From Mauremys mutica (lineage: Eukaryota > Chordata > Testudines > Geoemydidae), in NCBI RefSeq assembly GCF_020497125.1, contig NC_059073.1, positions 18,063,225-18,127,224 of the forward strand: DNA of 64,000 bases. Reading direction: 5' to 3'. This document shows positions 43,946-55,589 of this stretch, one piece after another; within the stretch, counting starts at the first letter, position 1; each line of letters opens with the position of its first letter. The notes beneath the pieces are model-generated. The model was given only the letters and a program-made list of their open reading frames with translations. It was not told the DNA's origin and ran no database searches. The translations under genes and the position numbers were made by a program.

Positions 43946-45364
43946 ATAACCTGCCCTGTGCAAATAGTTAGCTTTGACGCAGTTTAATCTTATTTATCTC
44001 CAGCCTCTCACCCTAGAAATACCTGACTAACACTGTGGATTAAGGTTCCCATATTTTGAATTCATCTGGGTCAAATTAAGTCAAAGTGATCCTGATGGCA
44101 GTTGACTTTTGAAATGCTTTGCTGCACTTGTGGATGTTATTGGAAAGACTATAATCACTTAGTGCTTTTGGACCAAAATTCTATACTGCAGGAAAGAACT
44201 TGACTACATGAGCTTATATATATAACTATGCACTGCCATAGCAACCACCACAGTCAATTAGAACCAGAATGTCTTGTGCCTGTAGGTGAAACATACTTTG
44301 TAGTTTGTCTTCTGCATTGTTCAAGACTACAGGCATATGAACCTACTACTACTTTTCTATCCTGGTTATTTATTATTTCAGCTTTTACAATAGAGCTGCA
44401 GTGATTGAAATTGCAACATTCATGCTCTGTGGGGAAAAGAAAGAGGTTAAGAATGGTGAAATTATAGGATTGGCAGAGGGAAAAAACAGGTCAAGAATAC
44501 AGCCACTAGAAAAAAAAATCAGCTTTAGTATATTGTATTCATTTGACATTAAATCCAGATGAGGATGTTATGGCTTGAGGAAAGTAACTTGGTAGAGTGT
44601 TTATGGAGAGACAAAGAGAAACAAACAAACTAATATTTCAGTAATGTTCTCCTATAAATAAAGGAACCAAACCCACAGCAAGCAAAGTACTCATTTCATA
44701 TGGTGGGTTTTTCTGCTTGCTATATTATATTTTGTTATTCTGACTGAATTTAGTGCTCCTCTAACTTTGGAAACATCATTCCACCCTGGAACTACAAATA
44801 TTGATTTACAGTGACATTTGCCTCTTGTAAAAAATTGTAGTAGCATTTGAAAAAGTGGATCATATGGAAAAATCAACCTCTCTTGCCTTCTGATTTTTTT
44901 TAAAAAGTGGTTTTGCTCTATGACAACACAAAAGAATACATTTTCCATAGTATAAGAAAAGGAGTGTTCTTTTAAAATCTCTCATGTTCAACAGATTAAG
45001 GCAAACAGATAAGAACAGATCTGGATTAAAGGAAATTAGAATCACAACATCATCATATTATTGATGAAACAAATAATAACAACAATAATCATTCCTCAGC
45101 CAGATGGGTTCACGCATCTTAGTTTTTAGGTCAAATGACTCCCAAAGTAAAATTAAGACAACCCTTGGAAACCCCCGTTTCAGATTATTTTGATGCAAAG
45201 CCATGTATCAGATGGGATTCATTACTGAATTTATCAACAGGCATAGTCTGAATTTCAAGCCTGTAACCAAACCTGAAACCAGCTGCATTTCATATGCTGG
45301 TGACTTTCAATGTGAATATCTTACATATTTCTGCTACTAATTTGCATCTATAAAAAAAAAATTG
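43946..45364. other. Unassigned non-coding sequence
   Basis: No recognisable gene or repeat. Confidence 0.4.
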
Positions 45365-45537
45365 GAGACATACCAATCTCCTAGAACGGACCTTGAAAGG
45401 TCATTGAGTCCAGCCCCCTGCCTTTGCTAGTGGGACCAATTTTTGCCCCAGATTCCTAAGTGGCTCCCTCAAGGATTGAGCTCACAACTCTGGGTTTAGT
45501 AGGCCAATGCTCAAACCACTGAGCTGTCCCTCCCCCC
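45365..45537 (-). mobile_element. Turtle tRNA-derived SINE (Cry/tortoise pol III type)
   Basis: Minus-strand copy with the same order: A-box region near 45520, B box complement 'ggattgagctcacaac' near 45473, and CR1-like tail near 45390. More substitutions than the copy at 43057. Confidence 0.9.
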
Positions 45538-46929
45538 ATATAAAGTGTTTTTCACCAGATGATCTCAGAACACTTTGCACACATGGATGAACTAAACTTC
45601 ACCACAGCCCTGAGAAAGAAAGAGCAAGAATTATTATATGAATTTTACAGATTGTCAAACTAAGATACACTGAGACCCTCATACCGCATCTCATCTGTTG
45701 ATGAATTTCAGCTTTCCACCCTGCATCCACCACCTATCAGCTTAGGGTGACCTGCTTTTCCCATTACCTTTCACAGGTTATCCCCAGTTATATAAAAAAT
45801 ACATTTAACATCATTTCAAAAACCAGAAGAAAAGCACCAAATAACATTATCATGGATCCACAGATCCAATGCTCTTGAACAGTTCCTGGGAGGACCCCTT
45901 CAGTGTGCCAACCCCCCCCTTAGGATCACACTCTTTCACTAGGGTCAGTCACTTGGCTTTACCACCTTCTCAGACTGAACCTTGCAGCCTTCAGAACCCC
46001 TGCTTTATACCATGAGCTCCCTTCAGTGAGTCCACCTGAGTTGGACACCTGAGAGAGAGACTTGTACATCCAATGCACTCCTCCCCCCAGCCCCTCCACT
46101 TCAGCATCTGCAGTGACTGTCAGCCAATGCTGTAAAACAGAAGGGCTTATTAGTCAGCTGGAACACAGCATAGAAAGTCCTTATGTTAGCACCGAGAGCA
46201 GAAAGTTACAAGAGCCCCAGGGCCCTCTGACCCCTCTTTTGTCCCAGTTCAGGAGAGTCTCAAGCTTCCAGCAGCCCGCTCTGAACAACCCCTCATCCGG
46301 CCCCACCTTAGGCCCTTGTTCTTGTTCCTGGGCAAACATTGTCACTTGGCTCTCCTCCTCAGCCCTTTCTTCTCCAGCTGGTCAAACATGGCTGGCTTCC
46401 TGCGAAGAGGTGGGCCACCTATGGTCGTTAATTGCTAGATACCAAATGCCCGGGCAATTGGAGTGGCCAGTGTCTTCTCGGACTCTCTGTGGACATGGGG
46501 TCCTGGCCCCACACAGCTAGGTGTCAGTCACACCTAGATCTTTGGGTCTCTGCAGAGAGTAAACTACCTCTTCCCACCACCTAGTTAACCATGCAGCACA
46601 TAGAGGAAATGGGGGCACACACAGTATTCATACAAAATATTACATAAAATTCCCACTCCGTCAGAAATACAGCAATATAAACACTGTACAAAACTGCATA
46701 CGGGGCAAATTATAATAGGCAAATTAAACCTGCCAGAGCTGGCTTTTCCCATTGCTCCAATAGTGGGAGCACAGAGCTTCTTTCCCTGTAAGCCTTCTGG
46801 CTTTGGGGCCTGCAAATAAAAGAGACATATTTAGCTGATCGTTTTCTACTGAGCCTTCCTAAACAGCTGCTCATGCAGGACAGATAGAAAACACTATTCA
46901 AAATGGAGCAACCATAGTTTTGCAACATA
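45538..46929. other. Unassigned non-coding sequence
   Basis: 45545-45670 has weak minus-strand MIR 3' words ('gaattttacagattgtcaaa'). The 152-codon frame at 46062-46520 is serine-rich without a domain. Confidence 0.35.
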
Positions 46930-47155
46930 TGCAAGGAAGGATGGTCCAGTGGATAGGCCATTAGCTGGGCAATCAGACGACCAGGGTAAAATTCCTTTTT
47001 CTGCCACAGACTTCCTGTGAGTGCCTCAGTTCCTCGTCCTTGAAATGGGGATAATAGCACTTCCCTAGCTAAGAGGGGTGTTGTGTGGATAAATATATTA
47101 ACAACTGTGAGATGTTTAAATACTATAGCAATGGGGCCCTTAGAACCTTAAATAG
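46930..47155 (+). mobile_element. MIR/CORE-SINE-like copy
   Basis: 'gcaaggaaggatggtccagt' matches the head of the copy at 14916. Then 'ttctgccacagacttcctgt', 'cctcagttcctcgtccttga' and 'aatggggataatagcacttc' follow. Confidence 0.75.
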
Positions 47156-47592
47156 ATACGGGGCAGAATTCTAGAAGAGTAACATCCTTACTATGCCTCA
47201 TTGTCATCCACGGTTCCAGCCGTTAGAGAGAGCACCAAGCTCTGTTCATGTACATAGCAAAGCCCTGAAGCCCTGATGGAATTGGGTATCAGGGGATGAG
47301 TCACGCAAAGCATCATAACTTCACAGTTATCCAGAAATCTACATCCTGTCTGATTTCTTGTGATTCCTGCTCCTGAATGGCTAAGAACTGGTCACAACTT
47401 CTCTGGGATAAAACAGACTATTGTGTTTATAATCCTCTTTACCCTTGTCCTTTTGTTTCTCATCCACTGGTAATATCTTGTCTTTTAGGGTGTAAACTCT
47501 TTCTGAGAGGGACTGTGATTTATTCTGTGTCTGCACAGTGCTTAGCACAATGGCGACCTGGTTGAGGTCTCTAGACATTACCACCACATATG
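47156..47592. other. Unassigned, with L2/MIR-type tail at its end
   Basis: 47490-47585 reads 'ggtgtaaactctttctgaga', 'tgtctgcacagtgcttagca' and 'caatggcgacctggttgagg'. The rest is plain. Confidence 0.45.
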
Positions 47593-47600
47593 GTACTACC

Positions 47601-48130
47601 CAGGGGTGAAAGTAACTTTAAGGACTTACTGGTACGCCGGAGTCCCGAGGAGGGCGTGGCCTCGACTGAAAGAGGTGTGGCCTAAACCAGAAGAGATGGG
47701 GCCTTTCAATCACCCCAGAGCTACCAGCTGCAGAGGCGGCTGGGAGCCCTGGGCTCAGGGGCAAATTAAAGGGCCCAGGGCTCCAGCCGCCGTGGAGCTC
47801 CAGGCCCTTTAAATCACTGCAGGAGCCCTGCTGCTGCTACCCCGGGGCGGCAGGGCTCGGGCTAGGACTGGGGTGGTAGTGGCAGGGCTCCCAAGGTGAT
47901 TTAAAGGGCCAGAGGCTCCGGCAGCTGCGGGGAGCCCCGGGTGCTTTAAAGCACCGCCGGAGCCCGACTGCCAGAGCCCCGGCTGTGATTTAAAGGGCCC
48001 AGGGCTCCCCGCAGTGGCTGGAGACCTGGGCCCTTTAAATCACCGCCAGAGAAGCCGGTCCAGTCCGGCATGGTGTACCTGCTCGTGCCGGTACGCCGTA
48101 CCGGACCGGACCAGCTTACTTTCACCTCTG
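47601..48130. mobile_element. hAT-type non-autonomous element (530 bp)
   Basis: Inverted ends CAGGGGTGAAAGTAA and ttactttcacctctg, with an exact 8-bp TSD GTACTACC (47593-47600 and 48131-48138). The interior repeats 'gatttaaagggcc' several times at intervals of roughly 60-80 bp. Confidence 0.94.
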
Positions 48131-48374
48131 GTACTACCACATAAACCTTTGACATAATTCTGCACAAAAACAAATGTGATGAAGACATATATGCCAAGTT
48201 GTGGTCATTTAAATGTGCCAGCAGAAAACAGGAAGGGGTGTAATAACCTTACAGGAGCAGGAGAGGGGCATGACAGCTTGTTCAACTTTCATAGAATCAT
48301 ACAAGATTAGGGTTGGAAGAGACCTCAGGAGGTCATCTAGTCCAACCCCCTGCTCAAAGCAGGACCAACCCCAA

Positions 48375-48569
48375 CTAAATCATCCCAGCCAGGGCTTTGT
48401 CAAGCCAGGCCTTAAAAACCTCTAAGGATGGAAATTCCACCACTTCCCTAGGTAACCCATTCCAGTGCTTCACCGCCCTCCTAGTGAAATAGTGTTTCCT
48501 AATATCCAACCTACACTTTCCCCACTGCAACTTGAGACCATTGCTCCTTGTTCTGTTATCTGCCACCAC
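48375..48569 (-). pseudogene. CR1 ORF2 C-terminal remnant
   Basis: This frame (64 codons) continues ORF2p after the premature stop at 48688 and is homologous to 26126-26455 ('TRSNGL', 'LDIRK', 'LPREVVEFPSLEVF'). It ends near the CR1 3' untranslated end. Part of one broken ORF2, not a separate gene. Confidence 0.75.
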
Positions 48570-48687
48570 TGAGAACAGCCAAGTTCCATCCTCTTTGGAA
48601 TCCCCTTTCAGGTAGTTGAAAGTTCAAATCCCCCCTCACTCTTCTCTTCTGCAGACTAAACAAGCCCAGTTCCCTGAGCTTCTCCTT

Positions 48688-49716
48688 TTAAGTCATGTGC
48701 CCCAGCACTTTGATCATTTTTGTTGCCCTCTGCTGGACTCTTTCCACTTTGTCCACATCCTTTCTGTAGTGGGGAGCCCAAAACTGGATGCAATACCCTG
48801 GATGTGGCCTCACCAATGCTGAATAGAGGGGAATAATCACTTCCCTCGATCTGCTGGCAATGCTCCTACTAATGAAGCCCAATATGTTGATAGCCTTCTT
48901 GGGAACAAGGGCACACTGCAGACTCATATCCAACTTCTCATCCACAGTAATTGCCAGGTCTTTTTCTGTGGAACTGCTGCTTAGCCAGTCGGTCCCCAGC
49001 CTGTAGCAGTGCACGGGATTCTTCCTTCCTAAGTGCAGGACTCTGCACTTGTCCTTGTTGAACATCATCAGATTTATTTTGGCCCAAGCCTCAAATTTGT
49101 CTAGGTCACTCTGGACCCTATCCCTATCCTCCAGCATATCTACCTCTCCCCTCATCTTAGAGTCATCTGCAAACTTGCTGAGTGTGCAATCCATCCCATA
49201 ATCCAGATCATTAATAAAGATGTTGAACAAAACTGGCCCCAGGACTGACCCCTGGGGCACTCCACTTGATACAAGCTGCCAACTAGACATCGAGTCATTG
49301 ATCACTACCTGTTGAACCCGAGAATCTAGCCAGCTTTCTATCCACCTTATAGTCCATTCATCCAATCTATACTTTTTTAACTTGCTGGCAAGAATACTGT
49401 GGGAAACCATATCAAAAACTTTGCTAAAGTCCAGATATATCATGTCCACTGCTTTCCCCATATCCATAGAGCCAGTTATCTCATAGAAGGCAATCAGGTT
49501 GGTCAGGCATAACTTGCCCTTGGTGAATCCATGTTGACTGTTCCTGATCACCTTCCTCTCCTTCAAGTGCTTCCAAATGGTTTCCTTGAGGACCTGCTCC
49601 ATGATTTTTCCAAGGACTGAGGTGAGGCTGACCGGTCTGTAGTTCCCCGGGTTCTCCTTCTTCCCTTTTTTAAAGATGAGCACTATATTTGCCTTTTTCC
49701 AATCCTTTTCCCACAC
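48688..49716 (-). pseudogene. CR1 ORF2 reverse transcriptase fragment
   Basis: An open stretch of 342 codons, the only long protein-like frame of the window. CR1 ORF2p is an endonuclease/reverse transcriptase that copies its own RNA at a nicked target. Only the reverse-transcriptase part and its following region remain. Visible motifs: palm motif A 'DFSKVFD' (96-102), motif B 'SGVPQGSVLGP' (151-161), and motif C 'FADD' (182-185), all with the catalytic aspartates. 'NPGNYRPVSLTS' (22-33) is the fingers region. The endonuclease is missing through 5' truncation. It stops early: after 'GHMT' a stop replaces the next codon of the family, with the C-terminal tail found downstream in pieces. The first methionine is arbitrary. 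Non-functional, but comparatively young. Confidence 0.93.
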
Positions 49717-49740
49717 CTATTTGCCAGTTCCTTTAACTGG

Positions 49741-51026
49741 GTTATCATATCTGATCACAAGCTAGGCTATCCAAATCTATACTCAGTCACACGGACCCTG
49801 TCTTCTCTATGCGAGATACCTTGAAAGATCCCCAAGGAGCTGTTGGCAATGCACATTGAGGCAATGGACCACTAACCATAGCCTAATGAGCATAGTAACA
49901 ACCCAGTCAAGGACGTAAAGGTCACATCAGCCCAAGCAAAGAAAGAAGACATGATCTATCACCCAAACCTTCTCCAGCCGTGGTCTGGAGGCTGTGGGCC
50001 TCAGCAGCTGTATAGCATGAGCAAATAATAGATATTTCATTCAGTGTGTCTGGGGATAAAATAATTATTAAATCATTATCCTTATATTTTTTAATAGGAA
50101 CCACATGCAGCAAGAAGAAACTAAAACGGGATAAGAGATTGGCCATACAAACAGCAGCCAATTCCTATTGGATAGTTGCTCTCAGGCTGGCCAATCCCAG
50201 CCACTGACCAAGGCACCAGGACCGACCAATGGCAGCCCTCCTAAAGGGAGAGCCTCACTAAGGATTCCTCCTGTTCTCCTTTTAACTTTTGCTGTTTTGG
50301 TCAAATTTGCCAAGACATCCACTGTATTTACAACACTGATAAACAGGACAGATGGATGACGAAGCAATCTCTGTCTGTGCACCAGCTTATCTAATTAAAC
50401 ATTTAGACAGAGAAAGGTATAATTGCAGAATAATCTATCTGCTTTTATCATACGCTTTCCTTTAAGACACACTACTGCCTTTCTACTGAAGCAAATGAAC
50501 TTTGACAGATGTTTGTTTTCGGGGGGGAGGGAACGGGGAGAAGTTCTATTAACACAGCAAAGCTATTTTTTCATTGCGCTCGATTCCAACATCCTCTGTA
50601 GAACAGAGATTTTGGTACTGAGTAAAATTTGATTTGCATGCCTGAGGGAATAATAAAAGAAACCTATTATGGAATGAAATGGACTGTAATCACATTGAGA
50701 GGATACAGACTGTTGCATGGAGTGGGGAAGGCTACTGCCTGGTAAATGGAGAAGAAAACACAACAATATCCAAGATGAAACGTAAGCCAGGGTTTCAGGG
50801 ATGACGTACATGCCTGCTCCACAACACAGACCTCCAATACATCCTTTTGTAAGCAAAGCAATGGGACTTGTATCTGTTTGCAGAATGGGAGGGACAGATA
50901 TGTGCAGCAGGATACTCTGCCAAAAGTTCTAACAGCGTGGTACAGGGAAATAACCGTCACACTGAATTCTTTGTATTCATTCCATTATGTTTGAACTGGT
51001 ATTTGGCAGTAGGAATTGGCTCACAA
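49741..51026. other. Unassigned non-coding sequence
   Basis: No recognisable gene or repeat. Confidence 0.4.
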
Positions 51027-51142
51027 AGGGTGAAATTCACCCCTGCACAAAAGGTCAGCACATGGGTGTATGCATCACTTAAATCTAAAGTGGCAGTTAA
51101 AGTAGTGCATAAGCCTCTTGCACAAGGGTGAATTTCATCCCT
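51027..51142. mobile_element. Small TIR element (116 bp)
   Basis: Left end agggtgaaattcacccctgc and right end gggtgaatttcatccct are inverted repeats, and each end is itself a short palindrome (ggtgaaattcacc). The centre has 'agtgcataagcctcttgca'. Confidence 0.65.
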
Positions 51143-53940
51143 AGCCAGTAAAATGTGCTACAATATTAATCACACTGGAATTTACTTCTAGTTGTTGACT
51201 TCTGACTAAGTGCCCCCTCTCCATCACCACGCTGCTGTCCTGGTCTGGGCAAAGGGAGCACTCATTGCCACCTGCTTTGCCAAAGATTAAACAAAATAAA
51301 TAACACTGAAGCACTTAAAACAGGATTTTAACCTGTAGCCCCCCCATCAAGTATGGCAAAGGGCCTGAGTTCTGCTAGCCATTAGTAGGAAGCACGCACA
51401 TAGGCACAATGCAATCAGAATCATTCCCTAGCTTTGGTATATCTGTACTTGGCCTCTTGAGAGCACCTACGATCCAAGGAGCTCATGCCGCTTTAACACA
51501 AGTGAATCGTGCCATGTTGTAGAAGAACTGACTCACCGCTGGCGCACATCCCTTGTGGCTGGGCATGGCGAAGCAGACCCTCCTCTGTGTAGCACCCCCT
51601 ACTGACGGTTGATCCAGTCGCACTGTGGTCTGCCTCTTCTCAGTCCTCCAGCAAAGTCACGTTTGGTTCCACCCCTTATGGGGTAACAGAAAGTCCAACT
51701 AATAACAGTCCTGTGTCCTTAAAAAGGTTTACAGCCTGACCCTGGGCCGCATGGCCCGTGAACACTTCTCAGAGAGTTGTGAGTTATTCTTACCTTTTTC
51801 TCAGGGGTTTCACTCCACCTTACTAGTGGCTGGTATGGGAACCCCAACCCAACCACTGCATTCAGTTCCAGAGCAGGTATCCTAGGATAGAGCCATGGTG
51901 GGGTATATACCTCTTCACACATTAATATGTTTCTCAAGTGGACTTAGTAATTCAGCAGTAGCAGGGCAGCAGGCCAAAGGCTCAGGATTGTAACGTTACT
52001 TTGGTTTTCAAACAAAGGGCACAGTTTAAAGTGAAAATTGCATCCATTTTAGTATCTACACACACTGCTTGATTCACAGGCTTGGAGACCAGACTCCTCA
52101 CTCACAGGCAAGAGTGGTTCAAGTTTCCAGCTGGTCCACCTCAGCTATGGTATGGCTAGAAGGATTTCTCTCATACAAGTTCATTCCCTAGTCCCTTGGT
52201 TTCTCTGCTGCGTCTGCTAAGAGTGGTGTCAGTTAGTGGTGTTGGTTTGTGTTTTATGGACAACTTGTCCATTGCATTTTTTTTAAGTATACTCCAGGAT
52301 GTGCATTTGGGGCCAGATTCTGAAAACCCATCTCCACTCAAGCAGTGCATTCACTCTGGAAGGACTACGTAAACAAGAAAGACTTTGCCGAATGAAACAT
52401 TAGGACCATAAAGCATTTCTAACTCTTTGTTGTTGCTGCTGCTGCTGACAATCCAGTTTTTGTTCTTCCCCCTCCATAGGGCAATTTATTCCTCCAGTAT
52501 CAAGACATATATTTTTCTCAGAGGTTGTGCACTGTATAACCGTAATTATAATGATGTAGAGAGAGTTTTCTAATGCAAATGAACAGTGCTGTGGGAAACA
52601 TTTTAAAGCCTGCTATAAAACAAGTGCAACAGCAAACAACAGAAGACCAAACGTAACGCGGAATCTGATCCTCCATGATTTGCAGATTTTAATTCTTCTG
52701 CTTATCCAGAATGCCACATAAACAATTGCAGTTGACAGGTTTACATGCCACGATGGGCATAATCCTATTCATCTCTTTTATACTTGAATGACTTGGACAC
52801 TTTACACTCTGTCAAGTCTAAACCTGTTTAATCCATGACAATTTATGTCATACTACAGTACAATACTTGTTTTGATCATGAGCCAAAGTTCCGTCTTGCA
52901 TTAAATAAACAACTTCACTTTGTAAAGGGGAAAAAGGATTTAAAAATTAAGGGTGGGTGAATAACTTTGAGGACATCAAAACTATTCTAGACTTGAACTT
53001 GTCCAACAAGCTAAAAAGGCTAGATTGGTCTCTCCCAGCAGATGTTAGCATTCCAGTCCAGAGTTTGGCTTATTCTTTAATCAAAATATGGCAATTGCAG
53101 CATTTTTCTTGCTGTTTTCAAAGATAGGATATAACTAGAGGAAGCCTATAACAAGTATATAAGCTATTCCCTTGGCTGGTCATCAGTGAGAGAAATGGAG
53201 ATGCCTGTCTCATCAAATCAGGCAGATCATGGACAGTCTAAATAATAAGATGTGAACAGGCACATTTGCTGGAGGGGAAGGTATAATGGTGTAAGAGTAA
53301 GTTTTGATATGAGGATGTGATATTGGTAATGATAATGATATATGAAAAACCAAAATTCCATGCGGCCACGTAATCAAATCCCAGCAGCCTTGGTTCAGCT
53401 CTTCATCTTTCAAGAGAGAAAATCTGAGATTCAGACTGTTATATCCTTGAGGCAGCCGGTGTAGGAAGCAATCACTTGAGGCCAGAGAGCAGGCAGCTAA
53501 CCAAAACCTCCATTTTATTTACAGATATACAGAGAGCTCACTCAGCTGGTTGAAACCGGCTGAGCTAACCCATAATAATCTAACTCAGTTGCCATAGCAA
53601 CAAAAACCATGACAACCAAATACACAACACAGACCCTTTCCGATTAGTTCTTAAAAAACCAAGTCCCACCTGGCCCTTACAAATCTCACTGCATTTTTCA
53701 TAAGACTAGGGATTGCCCCCAAGGAGATGGTCATAATTTCTGTGCCCCTTTTGTTGTGCAGTGTGCTGGTTAATTTCTTCCCTCTGTCCCCTGGACGCTG
53801 CTGCATTTCAATGCTGTCATATCCTATGGGTCACATTCTCAATGGTGCAGTTGATGTAGCCCTGCAGACGTGAGTTCAGTCAATTTATACTAGCTGAGAA
53901 TAGGAGTAGAGAGGTAGTTTTACCTCTGGATTTGACACTG
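51143..53940. other. Unassigned non-coding sequence
   Basis: About 2.8 kb without a gene or confident repeat. 51650-51930 has an LTR-like texture ('ccaccccttatggggtaaca') but no ends. A CTG run lies near 52432-52447. Confidence 0.35.
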
Positions 53941-54035
53941 GTGTGACCACTGTTGAAATATTGTGTCCAGATCTAGTGCCCACGATTCAAGAAGAACGGT
54001 GATAAATTGGAGAGGGTTCAGAGAAGACCGACGAG
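53941..54035 (+). mobile_element. CR1 LINE fragment
   Basis: 'atattgtgtccagatctagt' and 'ttggagagggttcagagaag' belong to CR1 ORF2. It is cut off at 54035 by the hAT-like element. Confidence 0.7.
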
Positions 54036-54415
54036 CAGGGCCGGATTTCCAATTAGGCACAGTAGGCACATGTCTAGGGGTGCTGGCATTCTAGAGGCAT
54101 CTAGAAATTCAAAGTTTGCCTCTCCTGGGTCCCGGCAGAGGGTAGGGCTGTCTGAGAGGGAGATGGCCCCAGGCAGCCTTGCTGGAGCGGTCCTGCCAAC
54201 AAGGAAGGCAAAGCAGTCTCCTGTGGCAGCGGAAGAGTTCACCAGTCCAACGCAGGGGTCCCTGCGGGCAAGTGGCTCCTGAGGGAGCCCGGCCTTGGCA
54301 GGTCCCACTCCTGCTCCAGCCTGGCTGATAAATGCTGCTCCTGAGGGACCACAGTGATCCCTGACCAGCCCCGGCCACGCTGCCGGCTCGCTCAGCCCGG
54401 TAGACACAGTCACCT
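54036..54415. mobile_element. hAT-like element, left end only
   Basis: CAGGGCCGGATTTCC followed by 'aattaggcacagtaggcaca' is a hAT-type start sitting in CR1. The right end was not found; a second 'cagggccgg' at 54421 may mark another element. Confidence 0.5.
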
Positions 54416-54889
54416 CCCAGCAGGGCCGGTGAGTGTGGCCGGGGGGCAGGGCGCAGGAGAATGGGTCTTTGGGGGAGTTTGTGTGGGGTCTCCGGGCAGT
54501 GAGGGGGTGGGGAGCGCTGGGCAGTGGAGGGTCAAGGGGAACTGAGCAGTTGTCATGGTGGGGCTGTGTGGCAGGGTGCTAAAGTTAAAAGTGGCAGGGT
54601 ACCCCCTCCACCTGGGACATATTGGATCTCTGAGCTGCCATGGGCAGTGTGGGTACCCCGCAGCTCCTGGCTGCCACTGGGTGGTAGAGACCCCAGAGCT
54701 CCCTCATGCAATGGGTGGTGGGGCCCCCAGGGCTTCAAGCCACAGGTGGCAGGGGACCCTTCAACGTGGACTTTAGCCAGCCATAGGGACTTGAGTAAGA
54801 CTGGACTTTTCAAACAGTTTTCTACATCATTTGCAATCCATAGAGCCCCAGAGGGAAGAGTTTGGTCTGTTTACCTCAAATGATGCAAA

Positions 54890-55000
54890 AGTCCTGCTCT
54901 TTGAGGGAAAGAGTTCTTGGGAGGCTTATTTGGCTCAGTTCAACATGATAGATCAAATAAATGGCTGTGATGATGGGCAGAAAAAGAGGGTTACTAGTAG
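54890..55000 (+). pseudogene. Ty3/gypsy-like Gag fragment (tentative)
   Basis: Within an 85-codon frame starting 54831, residues 21-53 read 'LLFEGKSSWEAYLAQF' followed by 'INGCDDGQKKR'. This fits the capsid pattern of Ty3/gypsy-type Gag (F-x-G-x-x-x-W-x-x-[FY]-x-x-x-F followed by a W/C-D-x-x-K-K segment). The usual downstream 'L...L.G.A' part is lost. No protease, polymerase or LTR is next to it. If real, it is a short decayed remnant of a retrotransposon capsid gene. Confidence 0.45.
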
Positions 55001-55099
55001 CCAATTTGGGTGGCCCAGCTCTGATTATAGTTCAGAATTTACCCCCAGAAAAGAGACCAAGTTATCCAGACCTGGTCCTAGTCTTTGACATTTAGTTTG

Positions 55100-55330
55100 G
55101 AGCTACCCATCAATCAAAGAGAGAGAGAGAAAACAAAGGGGATGGAGTTCTTTTGCAAACCTCACCATATATTGTGCAAATAGTTGAAAATAAAATAAAA
55201 AAACCCACAGGATTGAAGGTTTGGGGATTTTGTTTAGATTTTGCAAAACTGGTTAATTTTGTAAAATTAAAGCCATGAAATTTCATATTTTATCTTGAAA
55301 ATGGGACACTTCTGCATGAAAGTAGGGCCA
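55100..55330. other. Unassigned A+T-rich sequence
   Basis: No recognisable gene; A-runs near 55190. Confidence 0.4.
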
Positions 55331-55348
55331 CTAACAAGTATTTTAATT

Positions 55349-55550
55349 GCAGCAACGAGTCCTGTGGCACCTTATAGACTAACAGACGTATTGGAGCATG
55401 AGCTTTCGTGGGTGAATACATGCATCCGACGAAGTGGGTATTCACCCATGAAAGCTCATGCTCCAATATGTCTGTTAGTCTATAAGGTGCCACAGGACTC
55501 TTTGCTGCTTTTACAGATCCAGACTAACACGGCTACACCTCTGATACTTG
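55349..55550 (+). mobile_element. Palindromic Penelope-like/hammerhead-motif insertion
   Basis: 202 bp with a perfect 15-bp TSD ACAAGTATTTTAATT (55334-55348 and 55551-55565). The left arm (55350-55419) is the inverted copy of the right arm (55438-55507). Only the right copy carries the complete tail 'ctaacacggctacacctctg'. An 18-bp centre (55420-55437) holds the hammerhead-like core. Inverted partial copies joined to a full unit are a known habit of Penelope-like elements. Confidence 0.8.
55421..55457 (+). ncRNA. Hammerhead-like motif, core and stem mutated
   Basis: Core CCGACGA (U to C change), stem II gtgggt-attc-acccat with a wobble change, GAAA retained. Confidence 0.4.
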
Positions 55551-55589
55551 ACAAGTATTTTAATTATTAGCTACACATTGTGTTGGAGA

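Larger units (their letters stand above)
48289..49740 (-). mobile_element. CR1 LINE, 5'-truncated, 3' end intact
   Basis: The longest CR1 of the window (about 1.45 kb). Its 3' end at 48289 has the typical 'catagaatcatacaagatta' complement and its 5' end stops near 49740 in ORF2. Carries the reverse-transcriptase part of ORF2. Truncation from the 5' side is the usual result of incomplete target-primed reverse transcription. Confidence 0.95.

Noticed and set aside
46062..46520. 152-codon serine-rich frame
   Set aside because: No domain, no splice signals or promoter, no supporting context.
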